DNA from: Psychrobacter sp. PG1
GTDB taxonomy: Bacteria > Pseudomonadota > Gammaproteobacteria > Pseudomonadales > Moraxellaceae
Assembly (NCBI RefSeq): GCF_014897815.1
Contig: NZ_JABUZG010000038.1
Coordinates: 62,001 to 126,000 of the forward strand
DNA: 64,000 nucleotides
Reading direction: 5' to 3'
A program made the translations under genes and the position numbers. Shown here in pieces: positions 36,401 through 44,820 of the stretch. The notes beneath the pieces were generated by a model. The model worked only from the letters and a program-made list of their open reading frames with translations. It ran no database searches and was not told the DNA's origin. Numbering within the stretch: position 1 is the stretch's first letter; each line of letters begins with the position of its first letter.

Positions 36401-38024
36401 TTTCAATCATAATGGCTTGCGCGCCATTGATATCTTGTGATTCATCAATCAACGCTACTGGATAATGATGACGAATATAACGTGCCAGCTTCTCTCCTTG
36501 ACGACCAGTTAATGCTTGGTTTAAACGTACCATCTGTAGACTAAAGGTCGTCTCACCACGCTCTTCCAAAATAATTGGTAGCCTGTCACGTACCGCAAGC
36601 ACGATATGACGATTAAGATTGGCTAATACCAATAAAATATGCTGATTTAACCCTTCGACCATATCTAAGAGCACCATTAACTTACTAATGGTTTCTAACT
36701 CAAAAAGTGTCTGATGCTCTTTTTCTCTATCTTTGTTAAAGTTCTTAATTTTGCCATCTTCATTTGGATATCTCGCATCCTGCAAAGATGTCAGAATCTT
36801 ATTTTCACGCTCGTTCAAATGGCTGTTAAATGCTAGCTGATATTGCGCTACCTTTTGATGAACATCTACAAGAGCATCGAAATGATTGGTTAAATTAGAA
36901 TTTCCACGAAATCCTTGAGACTTTCTATAATCAGGGTTTAAATAAGGCTGAATGTCTGCTAAATCTAATTGAGCAAACTCATAAATTAATTTCTCATACG
37001 CAGTAAAGTCAAAACCTTGCTCCAGCTTTATCTCATCAATCGGTGCTGAAATAAAGTTAAGCGAGCGATTCACATATTTTTTATGATCACCAACTGCAGT
37101 CAGCTTGCCTTGTTGATCCATTAACGCATACAGTTTAGGCTGCTCATGATGCAAGCGGCTTTGAAACTGACGCAGCTCATCATGAATAATACTATCAGTC
37201 ACCTGCTCGATACTGCTCTCTTCGATAATAGCCATACCTTGCTGATGACCCGTCTCGCTACTGTACTCCTTCAGCCATTTTTGCGCCAAGCTATCGAGCG
37301 TACCCACAAACAGTTTATCCAACGTGGTTAAAACCAGTGCGGTACGCCTGATAGCTTCCGTCATTGGATAGCTATACACGTGATCCAGCAAATAACCGAC
37401 GAGATGCAGGTTAATGGGATCTTGCATGATGCCATCCAAGCGCACATATTTAGCCTGTGCTACCAACCAATCTTCACGGTCTTTTTTTGCTTGTACACGC
37501 TTTGTGACAGCAGCTTGCTTATCAGAGGCAAGGTCTTGGTTTAACTCATCAGCGCCTATCTCAGTATTTAAATCCGTACTTGATTTTTTGCCCTCTTGTT
37601 TATCCTTATCGCTTTCAGGCATCACCTGCAATATATTGGGATACAAAGCCTCCTTATTACTGGTATCAGCACTTAAACTGTTGACCCACTGCAATAATTG
37701 ATAAAAATCCACCAAACGATCATGAATACGCTGACGCATCTCAGCGGCAGCGGCTCGCGTAAAGGTCGTGGCAATAATTTGCTCTGGCGCACGTCGTGCT
37801 TCAATTAGCAGGCGCAATACAATGCCTGTTAGCGTCCAAGTTTTACCAGTACCAGCAGACGCTTCAATCAGGTGCTTACCCGTTAGGTCAACATCAACTG
37901 CTGGTATCACATCAGCCTTACGCTCATTCATAGGTTCTGAGTGAGGCGCATCTGAGTGCTCATCGAATAAATGTGGCTGTGTAGAAAGTTCAATGATATT
38001 GGTTGGATCAGTCAAGTCTGTCAT
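33465..38024 (-). CDS. recB: Exodeoxyribonuclease V beta subunit (RecB)
   Basis: RecB is the 3'-5' helicase and sole nuclease of RecBCD. Walker A is LIEASAGTGKTWTLTGIVLR; motif II PVALIDESQDINGAQAIMIE; motif III LLVGDPKQAIYGFRGGD; motif V-VI region VQLMTIHKSKGLEFPIVYVL and VAFTRASEQLYVVL. The C-terminal nuclease keeps RGEIDLVYEHAGKYYVVDYK, with the catalytic Asp and Lys of the D-Y-K triad. At 1519 residues it is far longer than E. coli RecB (1180). Extra length lies in low-complexity polar inserts, for example around residues 135-185, 840-860 and 1150-1230. Confidence 0.96.
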   Translation of the reverse strand: MTDLTDPTNIIELSTQPHLFDEHSDAPHSEPMNERKADVIPAVDVDLTGKHLIEASAGTGKTWTLTGIVLRLLIEARRAPEQIIATTFTRAAAAEMRQRIHDRLVDFYQLLQWVNSLSADTSNKEALYPNILQVMPESDKDKQEGKKSSTDLNTEIGADELNQDLASDKQAAVTKRVQAKKDREDWLVAQAKYVRLDGIMQDPINLHLVGYLLDHVYSYPMTEAIRRTALVLTTLDKLFVGTLDSLAQKWLKEYSSETGHQQGMAIIEESSIEQVTDSIIHDELRQFQSRLHHEQPKLYALMDQQGKLTAVGDHKKYVNRSLNFISAPIDEIKLEQGFDFTAYEKLIYEFAQLDLADIQPYLNPDYRKSQGFRGNSNLTNHFDALVDVHQKVAQYQLAFNSHLNERENKILTSLQDARYPNEDGKIKNFNKDREKEHQTLFELETISKLMVLLDMVEGLNQHILLVLANLNRHIVLAVRDRLPIILEERGETTFSLQMVRLNQALTGRQGEKLARYIRHHYPVALIDESQDINGAQAIMIESIYLPKKKGKVADNDKQSATKKASHEFLLLVGDPKQAIYGFRGGDVANYNYMKAQFDKSTLWTLDINRRSNAGVINALNCWFGMADVTTGENKLAQLGAGIYYQHIKAAKPENQLSWFNEPDAHSTTLVTEVLSAQPVSVLHLPYDKDKELEYDEHEITARHIATLLSSGQTLKGKPIQPSDIGVLARTKKDLKRVEDELVKLNVPTLTTSDVSIFETIMAEDVAALLSAMLYPYRHDMINRVLTSHLYGLSIKNIKAMMTDHESGVTDSSSTTSAHSHNSNSKDLPANEVTDNKKSYQDFITYLKEGTQRWQHFGILSALHYLLDKNPIQPQGVWQALAAHPEGDRHIMDLRHVMDVLAQYGLGMGEHELLAWFRQNIDAAPNSDWAKQYPLPTESGVQLMTIHKSKGLEFPIVYVLGMGDASRKSGNKEDYGLYLYNAQQAPSALVIKSTEVHHSIDSESTGNQRRFSSLKGSATTEDYYTNIETQEDFDELRRLGYVAFTRASEQLYVVLRDPNDTRDMKRKPVFYWFESPEAKFELPDRLKGTIGMLRGHKVNEFYDKNYASNDAKSAGVNDNVQLAVTKSNAHKPATETIEYAPFAEVMKTNYFYGWAKTSFTALARQLDESTQAMAIVDERIDDAIDIDMTESSVSDLHSLNSKEFLEKDSELSLKSEDDIRFTFVKGANAGTFLHEIFEKIDFSNKAQWSQVIDRAISSYQLPLVYSSAEQQGRRSQAKKQEQGDDGSFNTSSLDLASIDATKHEALINWIEEVLHAPLLASNQALNSLNAGQRFSELEFNMGLSESFKAQDISKLFQQYLPNEMDKHVTLIPQNKAHLYRYLRGEIDLVYEHAGKYYVVDYKSNFLGNSLSDYNKDTLKQAMSKAGYWLQAAIYQVALHRFLSMRIHDYAGNEDKYLGAVEYVFLRGVYDPNSQIADDISQDVKEADNSHSMHNDRYGLVTWDIPIEFIKALDALFGMPN

Positions 38025-38093
38025 ATGGGCGCATACTTTTAATTATTATCTATTAGAGCAAGAGAGCAAAAATTGATTATTCTAAATGGCTAG

Positions 38094-41000
38094 CTAGCCA
38101 TCTAAGTCAATTAACGCAGTAAACATCGGCTCGTACAATGGTCGCGCCAAGGTGGTCAACGCCCTTGACAAAGCCTTAAATGCATCTTGATCACGCAGTA
38201 CGTACTGCCAAATGGCATGCTGCGAGCAAGTATCGTAGACTGTGTCCGAGTGATAACTAGATCTTAACCAGTCTGAAAAGTCTGCTCGTTTTGGCCAATA
38301 ACTGCCGCCTTCACTATCTTCAGATTTTGAGCACTGATCAAGGTAATTGAGTGCATATTCTGGGAGTAATGTAATAGGCACTTGCCCAGATAGCTTGGAA
38401 AAAATCGCCCATTTTATCAGCTCAATCACAGCGTCTTCATAGACAATGGGGCTTAGTTTAAATGCGATTACTTTCTCGTACTTTTTGACTTGCGAGCTAG
38501 GCTTATTAAAGCGCCAAATACTCACCCCATCATTTAATGCCGCTTGCTCGGCAGTGGTACGTCTGGCTACTTGCCAATACAAATGTGACAACCAAAACTT
38601 GAGTAAATGCCTAGGACTGGCAGAATTGGGCAATATGTTTAACCACTGCTTGGGTGATTGCTGAGCATAAGGCACGCCCGCCTGAATAACTGATATGGAT
38701 GTTAATATTGGTACTGAGCCTTTTATCTTGATGGCTTTAGGCAACAACTTAAGCAGTGCGCCCATACCCATCATGTCCGTCTTATTGCTTGACTCGTTAT
38801 TAACACGATTAAGCAAAACTGCCAGTTCTATCTGGACAGGATGCTCGGCGGTTGGCGTTAGTAGCTGCAAACCTGTCGTACCCTCTATCCCATCTTCATT
38901 GGGTACAATATTTTCGCCAAAACCATTAGCTATTAACTGCTCTTTAAATTCCAAACATTGCTGTTGCAGTTTTTGTTGTTGATTGGGTAGCGTGGTTTGG
39001 CGAGCCACACCTGCTGGCATGATTTTTTGATACATCAGGATTGGAGTAGTGGTTTCAGCCGCTGCATTACTATTATTCTTACTCTCATCAGTAACCAACT
39101 GTTTAATCAAGTGCTCTTTGATTTGATAGGTAGTCAAACTGTTTAGAAATAATGGCTCTTGATGCGACAGTGCTTCTTCACCTTGTACCACATGCACCTT
39201 TTGAGCCCGTAAGAACGCTTTGGCAGGATGGCGTACTTGGTAAGCCAACACCCCTTCAATATCTATCTCTCCGATGTTAAATACGCTATCAGATAAATCT
39301 TGGATGAGCACCTCTGTCATGCTATTGACATCGCTAGCATCAACAGCTGTATCTAGCGCCAATAGTTCGACCAATGCAGACAAGGTTTGGTTGTCTACTC
39401 GACCTAACTGACCCAAGCCTTGACCAAGCATCTTAGCGATTGCTTCGTACTGTGCTCTTGTGGGTAAGCCAACCAGTTGCATAGGCTCACTAGCCACTCG
39501 CCCTTTCAATGTATCAAACACCGCTTGCCAAAGCGGCGCAGGTGGAAACTGTTTTTTCTGAGCCAGTTTGGTTTTACGCATCGCTGTATTTAATAAAGCA
39601 TCCAGTTCATCAATCATATCAACAGGGCTTGCATCCTGAGCATTGATATTAACGTTTGCATTGTCATCAATATCAGGAGACGCTTGCTCAAAAACATCAG
39701 TGCCTTCAATTTCTGTCTCAAACAGACTCTCATGAAAAGGTAGTGCAGGATGCTCAGTCACTAGCCACTGCTTAATCAATTTTGGTAAGTAGCGCTTGAG
39801 ACTTTCGGTGGTGGGATCAATATTCTCAGGTAATGTCGCCAGCGAGTTCACCTGCCACTGCACCTCACCTTGCAAAAACTGTAGCAATTCGCTTACTGGG
39901 TTGGCTGGCAGGTGCTCGTGGGTGTCCGTCAAGCTTTGGCCATTGTAGAACATCCAGCATGCACTGCGCGCGCATAACAGCGCATCTAAAAATGCGCCAT
40001 TATCATCGTCCTCACTGACTCTGTCACCACGACGTGAGTTAGTCGCTTTCATCAAATCATAGCGGTTATCACGGTCACGCCCAGGGAACTCTGAGAGATC
40101 CATGTTGAGCATGACCACCAACTCAAAAGGCACGTTTCTTAAGGCACCAAACTTACCAAAGGTAATCACCCCAGTCGGCTCCGCACTGACTTGCTGACTC
40201 TCAAGCTCGTTTTCGATACTGTCTAACATAAAGCTTAATTTAAGCGGTAGTTGCTCTACACCTGCTAGCCTCTGCTCTACTTCTCTGTTGGCGCTATCGC
40301 CACTGGAGTACTGTCTGTAGTGACGATTGGCTCGTAGACTTGATTTAAAGCCATTCATCGCATTGTAGATGGCTCGCATGGTACGTGTTTGATCCACATC
40401 ACCAAAGTAACGATGAATCACTTGTCTCTCAATCTGATCGAGCCAATATTCCGCTTTCATTTTTTGTATATGGTCATCCCGTCGTGCGACCAAACCGGTA
40501 TAAATGCGGCAAAGCGCTTCAACAATCAACGCATCATTTAAGCTGACTTGTGGTAGCGGTAAAGTCATTTCTGGTAAGGCAGTGCTTGGCCATTCATCTT
40601 CATTTAGAGCATACAAGCAGTCGCTCAACTCAGCCTCTGGCATGACCAGACCTAGGGTCAATCTGTCTAACGCTTGCGCAAAACTAAAGCGATAGTCATA
40701 GTCATTACTATCCAAAGTTTGCTTAAGATGCAGCTCATCAAAACCACGGATAAAGCCTGCCTCTACCAACAAATCACAGCCACGGCTCATCTGTTCATGA
40801 GTCAGTCCAAAGCTTTCAAACAAGGGCGGCAACATCAACCAGTCTAAGACTTCAGCTGCTTCAAAACGGGCGCTATGGCTACCCAATAGTTTGTAAAAAC
40901 CGATAATCGCTTCCCATAACTGCCGAATATCGGCATCAACAACACCAGTTACCTTAGCAGGCAAAGTCAAACCATCTTGACCTTTGCCACTGACAAAGAT

Positions 41001-42587
41001 AGAGCCAATCAGTGCATGATGACGCTCAACATCGGGTAGCAACACAACAATATCGGATATGTGGCGTTTTTTCTCACCAGATTTGATAGGCTCATTTAGC
41101 CAACGACCAATCATAATCCGCAACACTTCAAGTTGACGCTGCAAACTATGACACGAGTGAATGCTTAGGCTATTATCTTGCGAAGAGATTGCCCAAAAAC
41201 GGTCTTTCTCAAAGCGCTTCTTCTCCAACGCCTCATCGTCATACCAAGCCGTTGCTTGCTTATCCTCATCGAGGCTTGGCGCTATCTGCTGACTCACTGC
41301 TTGCGAGACCGTAGCAGCCGTTGCTTGCTGGGTCGATTGCTCATCAAGCATCAGTACATCGTTCTGCAAACGCTTTAACAGACTTGGATTGTTTTGGCTG
41401 TTTTGAGCGCTACTAACATTATCAACATACTCAGTAGCAACCTCATTATTAGAATCAATACCCAGCGTATCATCAAAATTATCTTGCCATTCAACCAGTG
41501 CATCGTCGTATTGCTCATTACCTGATAAGTTGGCAAGCATCGCAAACGCATCGCGTGACTGCTTACCCAGACGTGACAGCAAACTATGACCATAATCACG
41601 CAAAAATACACTCTCAGGGTTAATAATCTGCTGGCGTTGTAACCACGATTTATCGACGATATCTGCCCAAAACAGCTTTGACGGATTATAATGTAATAGC
41701 GTGATATCCATGTATTTTGACAAGCGCTGTAAAAAATCAAGCTCGGTCTGTGGCAGTTGCTGAATGGTAAATATACGCAGCACTTTGGGCAACTGAGCGC
41801 GCTCATTCGCCTTATTATCTTTTAAGGCTGACCAGAAAGCACGCTCCAGTGCCACGCGGTGTAAATGAACGTCAGCAAACAAATGCGACCATAAGAATCG
41901 TTGCGCCGCCTCTAACTCAACATAATGCCCCACCAGCCATTCAGGCGTGCCGCGCGCATATTTATCAAAACGCAGTGACAATGCATCTTTATCCGCTATC
42001 AACTCACCTACATTCAGTGGTTTATTGTGCGACCACAGCGCCAGCCAATCCTCACGATGGGTCAAATAGCGGTTAAACACCCTCGCCAAATCACTTGCCA
42101 GCTGCCAGATACGTGCATCTTGTTGCGCCTTATCTTGTCGCACATTGTCTTGCTGAGCACCTGCTTGCGGTTCATCAATCAAAGACGCCAGCAACGGATG
42201 GACCGAATGTTTTTCATCTGCCACAATCGACTCTTGATAATAAGTCAAATATCCAAACAATCGCCATTGCATCACCGTTGGTGACAACACCGCCACTTCA
42301 GGCACATTAAGAGTTTCCGCTTCAGGGTTTTGCGCTAGCAAAGAAGCGTTATGGCGGGTTAATACATCTTGCATGAGCGTCCATTGATACTGACCCCAGA
42401 ACTTAGTACGCACCAACGTACTAATACCAGCACGGCTGGCAATGGTTTTATCCAACCAGTCGCCCAAAACCATTGACGGTACAATGACAATAAAAGGCTC
42501 AAAAACAGGCTGATCCTTGGACTGATATTGTACAAGCAATTGATCAACAAGGTTTTCGGTGCGGTGCGATTGAATAATGGTAAACAT
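38094..42587 (-). CDS. recC: Exodeoxyribonuclease V gamma subunit (RecC)
   Basis: RecC recognises the Chi sequence and holds the RecBCD complex together. The 1497-residue protein starts with FTIIQSHRTENLVDQLL, an arrangement typical of RecC, and has PFIVIVPSMVLGDWLDKTIA, then the helicase-like relics HISDIVVLLPDVERHHALI and the hallmark FGALRNVPFELVVMLNMDLS with FPGRDRDNRYDLMK. E. coli RecC is 1122 residues; the excess is mostly in acidic or Gln/Asn-rich inserts, for example around 360-470. It heads the operon, and 457 bp of intergenic DNA precede it. Confidence 0.95.
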   Translation of the reverse strand: MFTIIQSHRTENLVDQLLVQYQSKDQPVFEPFIVIVPSMVLGDWLDKTIASRAGISTLVRTKFWGQYQWTLMQDVLTRHNASLLAQNPEAETLNVPEVAVLSPTVMQWRLFGYLTYYQESIVADEKHSVHPLLASLIDEPQAGAQQDNVRQDKAQQDARIWQLASDLARVFNRYLTHREDWLALWSHNKPLNVGELIADKDALSLRFDKYARGTPEWLVGHYVELEAAQRFLWSHLFADVHLHRVALERAFWSALKDNKANERAQLPKVLRIFTIQQLPQTELDFLQRLSKYMDITLLHYNPSKLFWADIVDKSWLQRQQIINPESVFLRDYGHSLLSRLGKQSRDAFAMLANLSGNEQYDDALVEWQDNFDDTLGIDSNNEVATEYVDNVSSAQNSQNNPSLLKRLQNDVLMLDEQSTQQATAATVSQAVSQQIAPSLDEDKQATAWYDDEALEKKRFEKDRFWAISSQDNSLSIHSCHSLQRQLEVLRIMIGRWLNEPIKSGEKKRHISDIVVLLPDVERHHALIGSIFVSGKGQDGLTLPAKVTGVVDADIRQLWEAIIGFYKLLGSHSARFEAAEVLDWLMLPPLFESFGLTHEQMSRGCDLLVEAGFIRGFDELHLKQTLDSNDYDYRFSFAQALDRLTLGLVMPEAELSDCLYALNEDEWPSTALPEMTLPLPQVSLNDALIVEALCRIYTGLVARRDDHIQKMKAEYWLDQIERQVIHRYFGDVDQTRTMRAIYNAMNGFKSSLRANRHYRQYSSGDSANREVEQRLAGVEQLPLKLSFMLDSIENELESQQVSAEPTGVITFGKFGALRNVPFELVVMLNMDLSEFPGRDRDNRYDLMKATNSRRGDRVSEDDDNGAFLDALLCARSACWMFYNGQSLTDTHEHLPANPVSELLQFLQGEVQWQVNSLATLPENIDPTTESLKRYLPKLIKQWLVTEHPALPFHESLFETEIEGTDVFEQASPDIDDNANVNINAQDASPVDMIDELDALLNTAMRKTKLAQKKQFPPAPLWQAVFDTLKGRVASEPMQLVGLPTRAQYEAIAKMLGQGLGQLGRVDNQTLSALVELLALDTAVDASDVNSMTEVLIQDLSDSVFNIGEIDIEGVLAYQVRHPAKAFLRAQKVHVVQGEEALSHQEPLFLNSLTTYQIKEHLIKQLVTDESKNNSNAAAETTTPILMYQKIMPAGVARQTTLPNQQQKLQQQCLEFKEQLIANGFGENIVPNEDGIEGTTGLQLLTPTAEHPVQIELAVLLNRVNNESSNKTDMMGMGALLKLLPKAIKIKGSVPILTSISVIQAGVPYAQQSPKQWLNILPNSASPRHLLKFWLSHLYWQVARRTTAEQAALNDGVSIWRFNKPSSQVKKYEKVIAFKLSPIVYEDAVIELIKWAIFSKLSGQVPITLLPEYALNYLDQCSKSEDSEGGSYWPKRADFSDWLRSSYHSDTVYDTCSQHAIWQYVLRDQDAFKALSRALTTLARPLYEPMFTALIDLDG

Positions 42588-43044
42588 AGAGGATAGTCTG
42601 ATTGAAGTAATAGTATGAGTGATAATGTGATGTAGACGGTCGTGAATGCCTGAAATGGAATAGCATTTGCGTTAACTTTCTAATGCATATTGATGGCTGC
42701 TAAGGAATACCACGAAGGATACTCACCAATCTATGTTTCGCGGTCGTTACTACAATGTATTTCTGCTAGCATGGCTGTCATGAACACGATGCAAATGATA
42801 ACAATGATTAACTATCATTGCATCATCAGTGATTATTTATAACAATCATAAAATAGGCTGCTGATTAGTGTGCCATCGATAGCTATCGTTTACTAGTATA
42901 TGTGCCACTATTATAATATCTTACGACAGATAGTGTCGCATTGATAAGTCTCATATTTATGAATAGAGAAGTCAGTGCTGCTGTCAGATTAATTGCTGTA
43001 ATTTTTATGTCCATAACCCTTTTTTAACGGAATAACTTAATACT
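42588..43044. other. 457-bp intergenic region between divergent recC and an unknown gene
   Basis: This A/T-rich DNA must hold the promoters of two divergent genes. I see short AT-rich inverted sequences (for example around ATGATAACAATGATTAACTATCATTG, 42795-42820) but no gene, tRNA or clear terminator. Confidence 0.6.
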
Positions 43045-43566
43045 ATGCCCTTGCGTCCCATTGATGCCATTTTCGTTCATCCTAAACGACGTCTATATGT
43101 TGTATACTATCGCGGTGAATTGTGGCAATTGCCACGTATGAAAATTGACGACAGATCGTGGCAAAACAGACAGCCCTATACTGATGACAGTCGCTCGCTT
43201 TATTTGAGCATCCATCAAGCCATTAACGACCCCATACTTGCACAAAAACTGCGAACATTGAATCTGCCTGTCGCGGTGCGTGGGAGCACGCTGCCACGCT
43301 TTGAAGCATGGTGGGAAGCCCATGGTTTTGAATGGCTTAAAGACAAGCTTACGATGGGCGAATCGCCATTAGCTGCACACCAAATAAAAGCCATTGACAA
43401 TAATGTTACCTCCCATTCAAACGATCAACCTGTGCTATCCAATCAAAACAGTACAATTATTCATGAGAATAATAGCAAGAAAAAACTTTTACCTGATTCA
43501 GAAACCGATGTTTTTGCAGATATGCTTGCGGACTTAGCAGATGAAGTGTTGCACCAACAGCTTTAA
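43045..43566 (+). CDS. Small basic/polar protein of unknown function
   Basis: I do not recognise this 173-residue protein. The first ~110 residues look folded: PIDAIFVHPKRRLYVVYYRG, ELWQLPRMKIDDRSWQNRQ, then LPVAVRGSTLPRFEAWWEAH. The remainder is Ser/Asn-rich and probably disordered, with an acidic end (ETDVFADMLADLADEVLHQQ) that could form a helix. There is no signal peptide or membrane helix. It is followed 69 bp later by a membrane-anchored protein in the same direction. The ribosome site (ACGGAATA) is weak. Confidence 0.6.
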   Translation: MPLRPIDAIFVHPKRRLYVVYYRGELWQLPRMKIDDRSWQNRQPYTDDSRSLYLSIHQAINDPILAQKLRTLNLPVAVRGSTLPRFEAWWEAHGFEWLKDKLTMGESPLAAHQIKAIDNNVTSHSNDQPVLSNQNSTIIHENNSKKKLLPDSETDVFADMLADLADEVLHQQL

Positions 43567-43635
43567 AAATAATACGTTATACACCGCATTTTATGTAAAC
43601 TTGACACAAACCCATTAAGAGAAGAGCAGTAACAT

Positions 43636-44433
43636 ATGAGAGACTACAAGCTGCTACTGGCTGGGCTAATTTTACTGCTGCTGATAATCTTTATTGCAAT
43701 CTTTACGTGGTTATGGAGCAATAACCGTAAAAATATAGACCCCCTACCGATCATGGCAAATGCAAATGAGCCGTCAGCCACCACTCAAGACGAGGTAAAT
43801 ACCCTGACCGACAGTACATTGTATATCAAGGCAGAAGAGGACTTACAAGCACCCTTGGACGATATCATCGTTAGCTTCGAATCTCGTTATCCTCATGTGC
43901 AGGTTGTACCAAGTTATGTACCCGCCAGCGACCTCTTAACCTTATCAAACGCCAATCCTAGCGATAATGAACGCTCAGAATTGGACGCTGATATAGACAT
44001 GATCATCGCTCACGACAGCCTATCTGCAGACCGTCTGACACCGTTACAAGCAGAGCTAAAAACGGCTCACGATAAAATAAACCAAGACAAAGCAAATATC
44101 AGCAATACTGATGATAAAAAAGTAGAGACTGCTGAGACTGATACCATTGAAACTGACAATATAGAGGCACGTACCCTAAATTCTTTCAGCTATGCATTGA
44201 AAGAAAAGCAAGCGCTTGAAGGGGTTATTTTGACAGAGAATACTGCTGCTATTAACTTCCGTAATTTTTTACTTTCGAGTACCGGACAAGATATATTAGA
44301 AAAGTACGATTATTATAATATCGAAGGTTATAAAAACAGTGTAAATGACTTGTTTAATCCAACATCACGTGCACAAGAAGCAGCAAATGCCAACACTGTG
44401 AATGTCGCTGACGCCTTGAGTAATGGCAAGTAA
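43636..44433 (+). CDS. Membrane-anchored, shortened periplasmic-binding-protein-like protein
   Basis: The 265-residue protein starts with an uncleaved-looking helix (LLLAGLILLLLIIFIAIFTW). It then shows the edges of a ModA-type binding protein: TLYIKAEEDLQAPLDDIIVS and FESRYPHVQVVPSYVPASDL near the front, and TAAINFRNFLLSSTGQDILE, KYDYYNIEGY near the back. The middle, where a ModA protein has about a hundred residues forming the ligand cleft, is replaced by an acidic Asp/Thr/Glu-rich stretch (KADDKKVETAETDTIETDN-like region, about 145-180). Molybdate binding is therefore doubtful. The ribosome site GAGAAGAG is fair. The assignment is tentative. Confidence 0.55.
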   Translation: MRDYKLLLAGLILLLLIIFIAIFTWLWSNNRKNIDPLPIMANANEPSATTQDEVNTLTDSTLYIKAEEDLQAPLDDIIVSFESRYPHVQVVPSYVPASDLLTLSNANPSDNERSELDADIDMIIAHDSLSADRLTPLQAELKTAHDKINQDKANISNTDDKKVETAETDTIETDNIEARTLNSFSYALKEKQALEGVILTENTAAINFRNFLLSSTGQDILEKYDYYNIEGYKNSVNDLFNPTSRAQEAANANTVNVADALSNGK

Positions 44434-44500
44434 TGATAAAATCTTTATATTTTGTTGATTGCTTTTATGAGCGATTTTTCCTACAATGTTATTCCAAAAT

Positions 44501-44576
44501 GCGCCTATAGCTCAACAGGATAGAGCAGTTGCCTCCTAAGCGATCGATCCGAGTTCGAGTCTTGGTGGGCGCACCA
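44501..44576 (+). tRNA. tRNA-Arg (anticodon CCT)
   Basis: The full cloverleaf folds by eye. The acceptor arm GCGCCTA pairs with TGGGCGC, the D arm is GCTC/GAGC, the anticodon stem GTTGC/GCGAT holds loop CTCCTAA (anticodon CCT, reading AGG), and the T arm is CCGAG-TTCGAGT-CTTGG. CCA is encoded at the 3' end. A strong hairpin follows. Confidence 0.95.
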
Positions 44577-44590
44577 TCAAACATTGTCAA

Positions 44591-44642
44591 AAGACATTAA
44601 AAGACCTCACAGCCTATCAGTTGTGGGGTCTTTTAATGTCTT
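44591..44642 (+). terminator. Long-stem hairpin after tRNA-Arg
   Basis: The arms at 44591-44611 (AAGACATTAAAAGACC...) and 44622-44642 (...GGTCTTTTAATGTCTT) are complementary over 21 bp with a single G-T pair. It probably terminates the tRNA transcript; its length is unusual for a terminator. Confidence 0.7.
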
Positions 44643-44702
44643 ATCGCATCATAATATTGCATAACTGACGATATATTTTCATACAGCATACCTTCAAAAC
44701 AA

Positions 44703-44749
44703 AAAAAAGCCTTTCAAGCTTTATATTTCATAGCTTGAAAGGCTTTTTT
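44703..44749. terminator. Bidirectional terminator after FAD dehydrogenase gene
   Basis: AAAAAAGCCTTTCAAGCT (44703-44720) pairs perfectly with AGCTTGAAAGGCTTTTTT (44732-44749). It serves the minus-strand gene ending at 44821 and backs up the tRNA hairpin. Confidence 0.85.
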
Positions 44750-44820
44750 ACTCTCATGTTTTTATCTAGGTAAGCGGTTTAATATTAATATTGGGGTTTG
44801 CTTACAATTTACAGCCGCTC

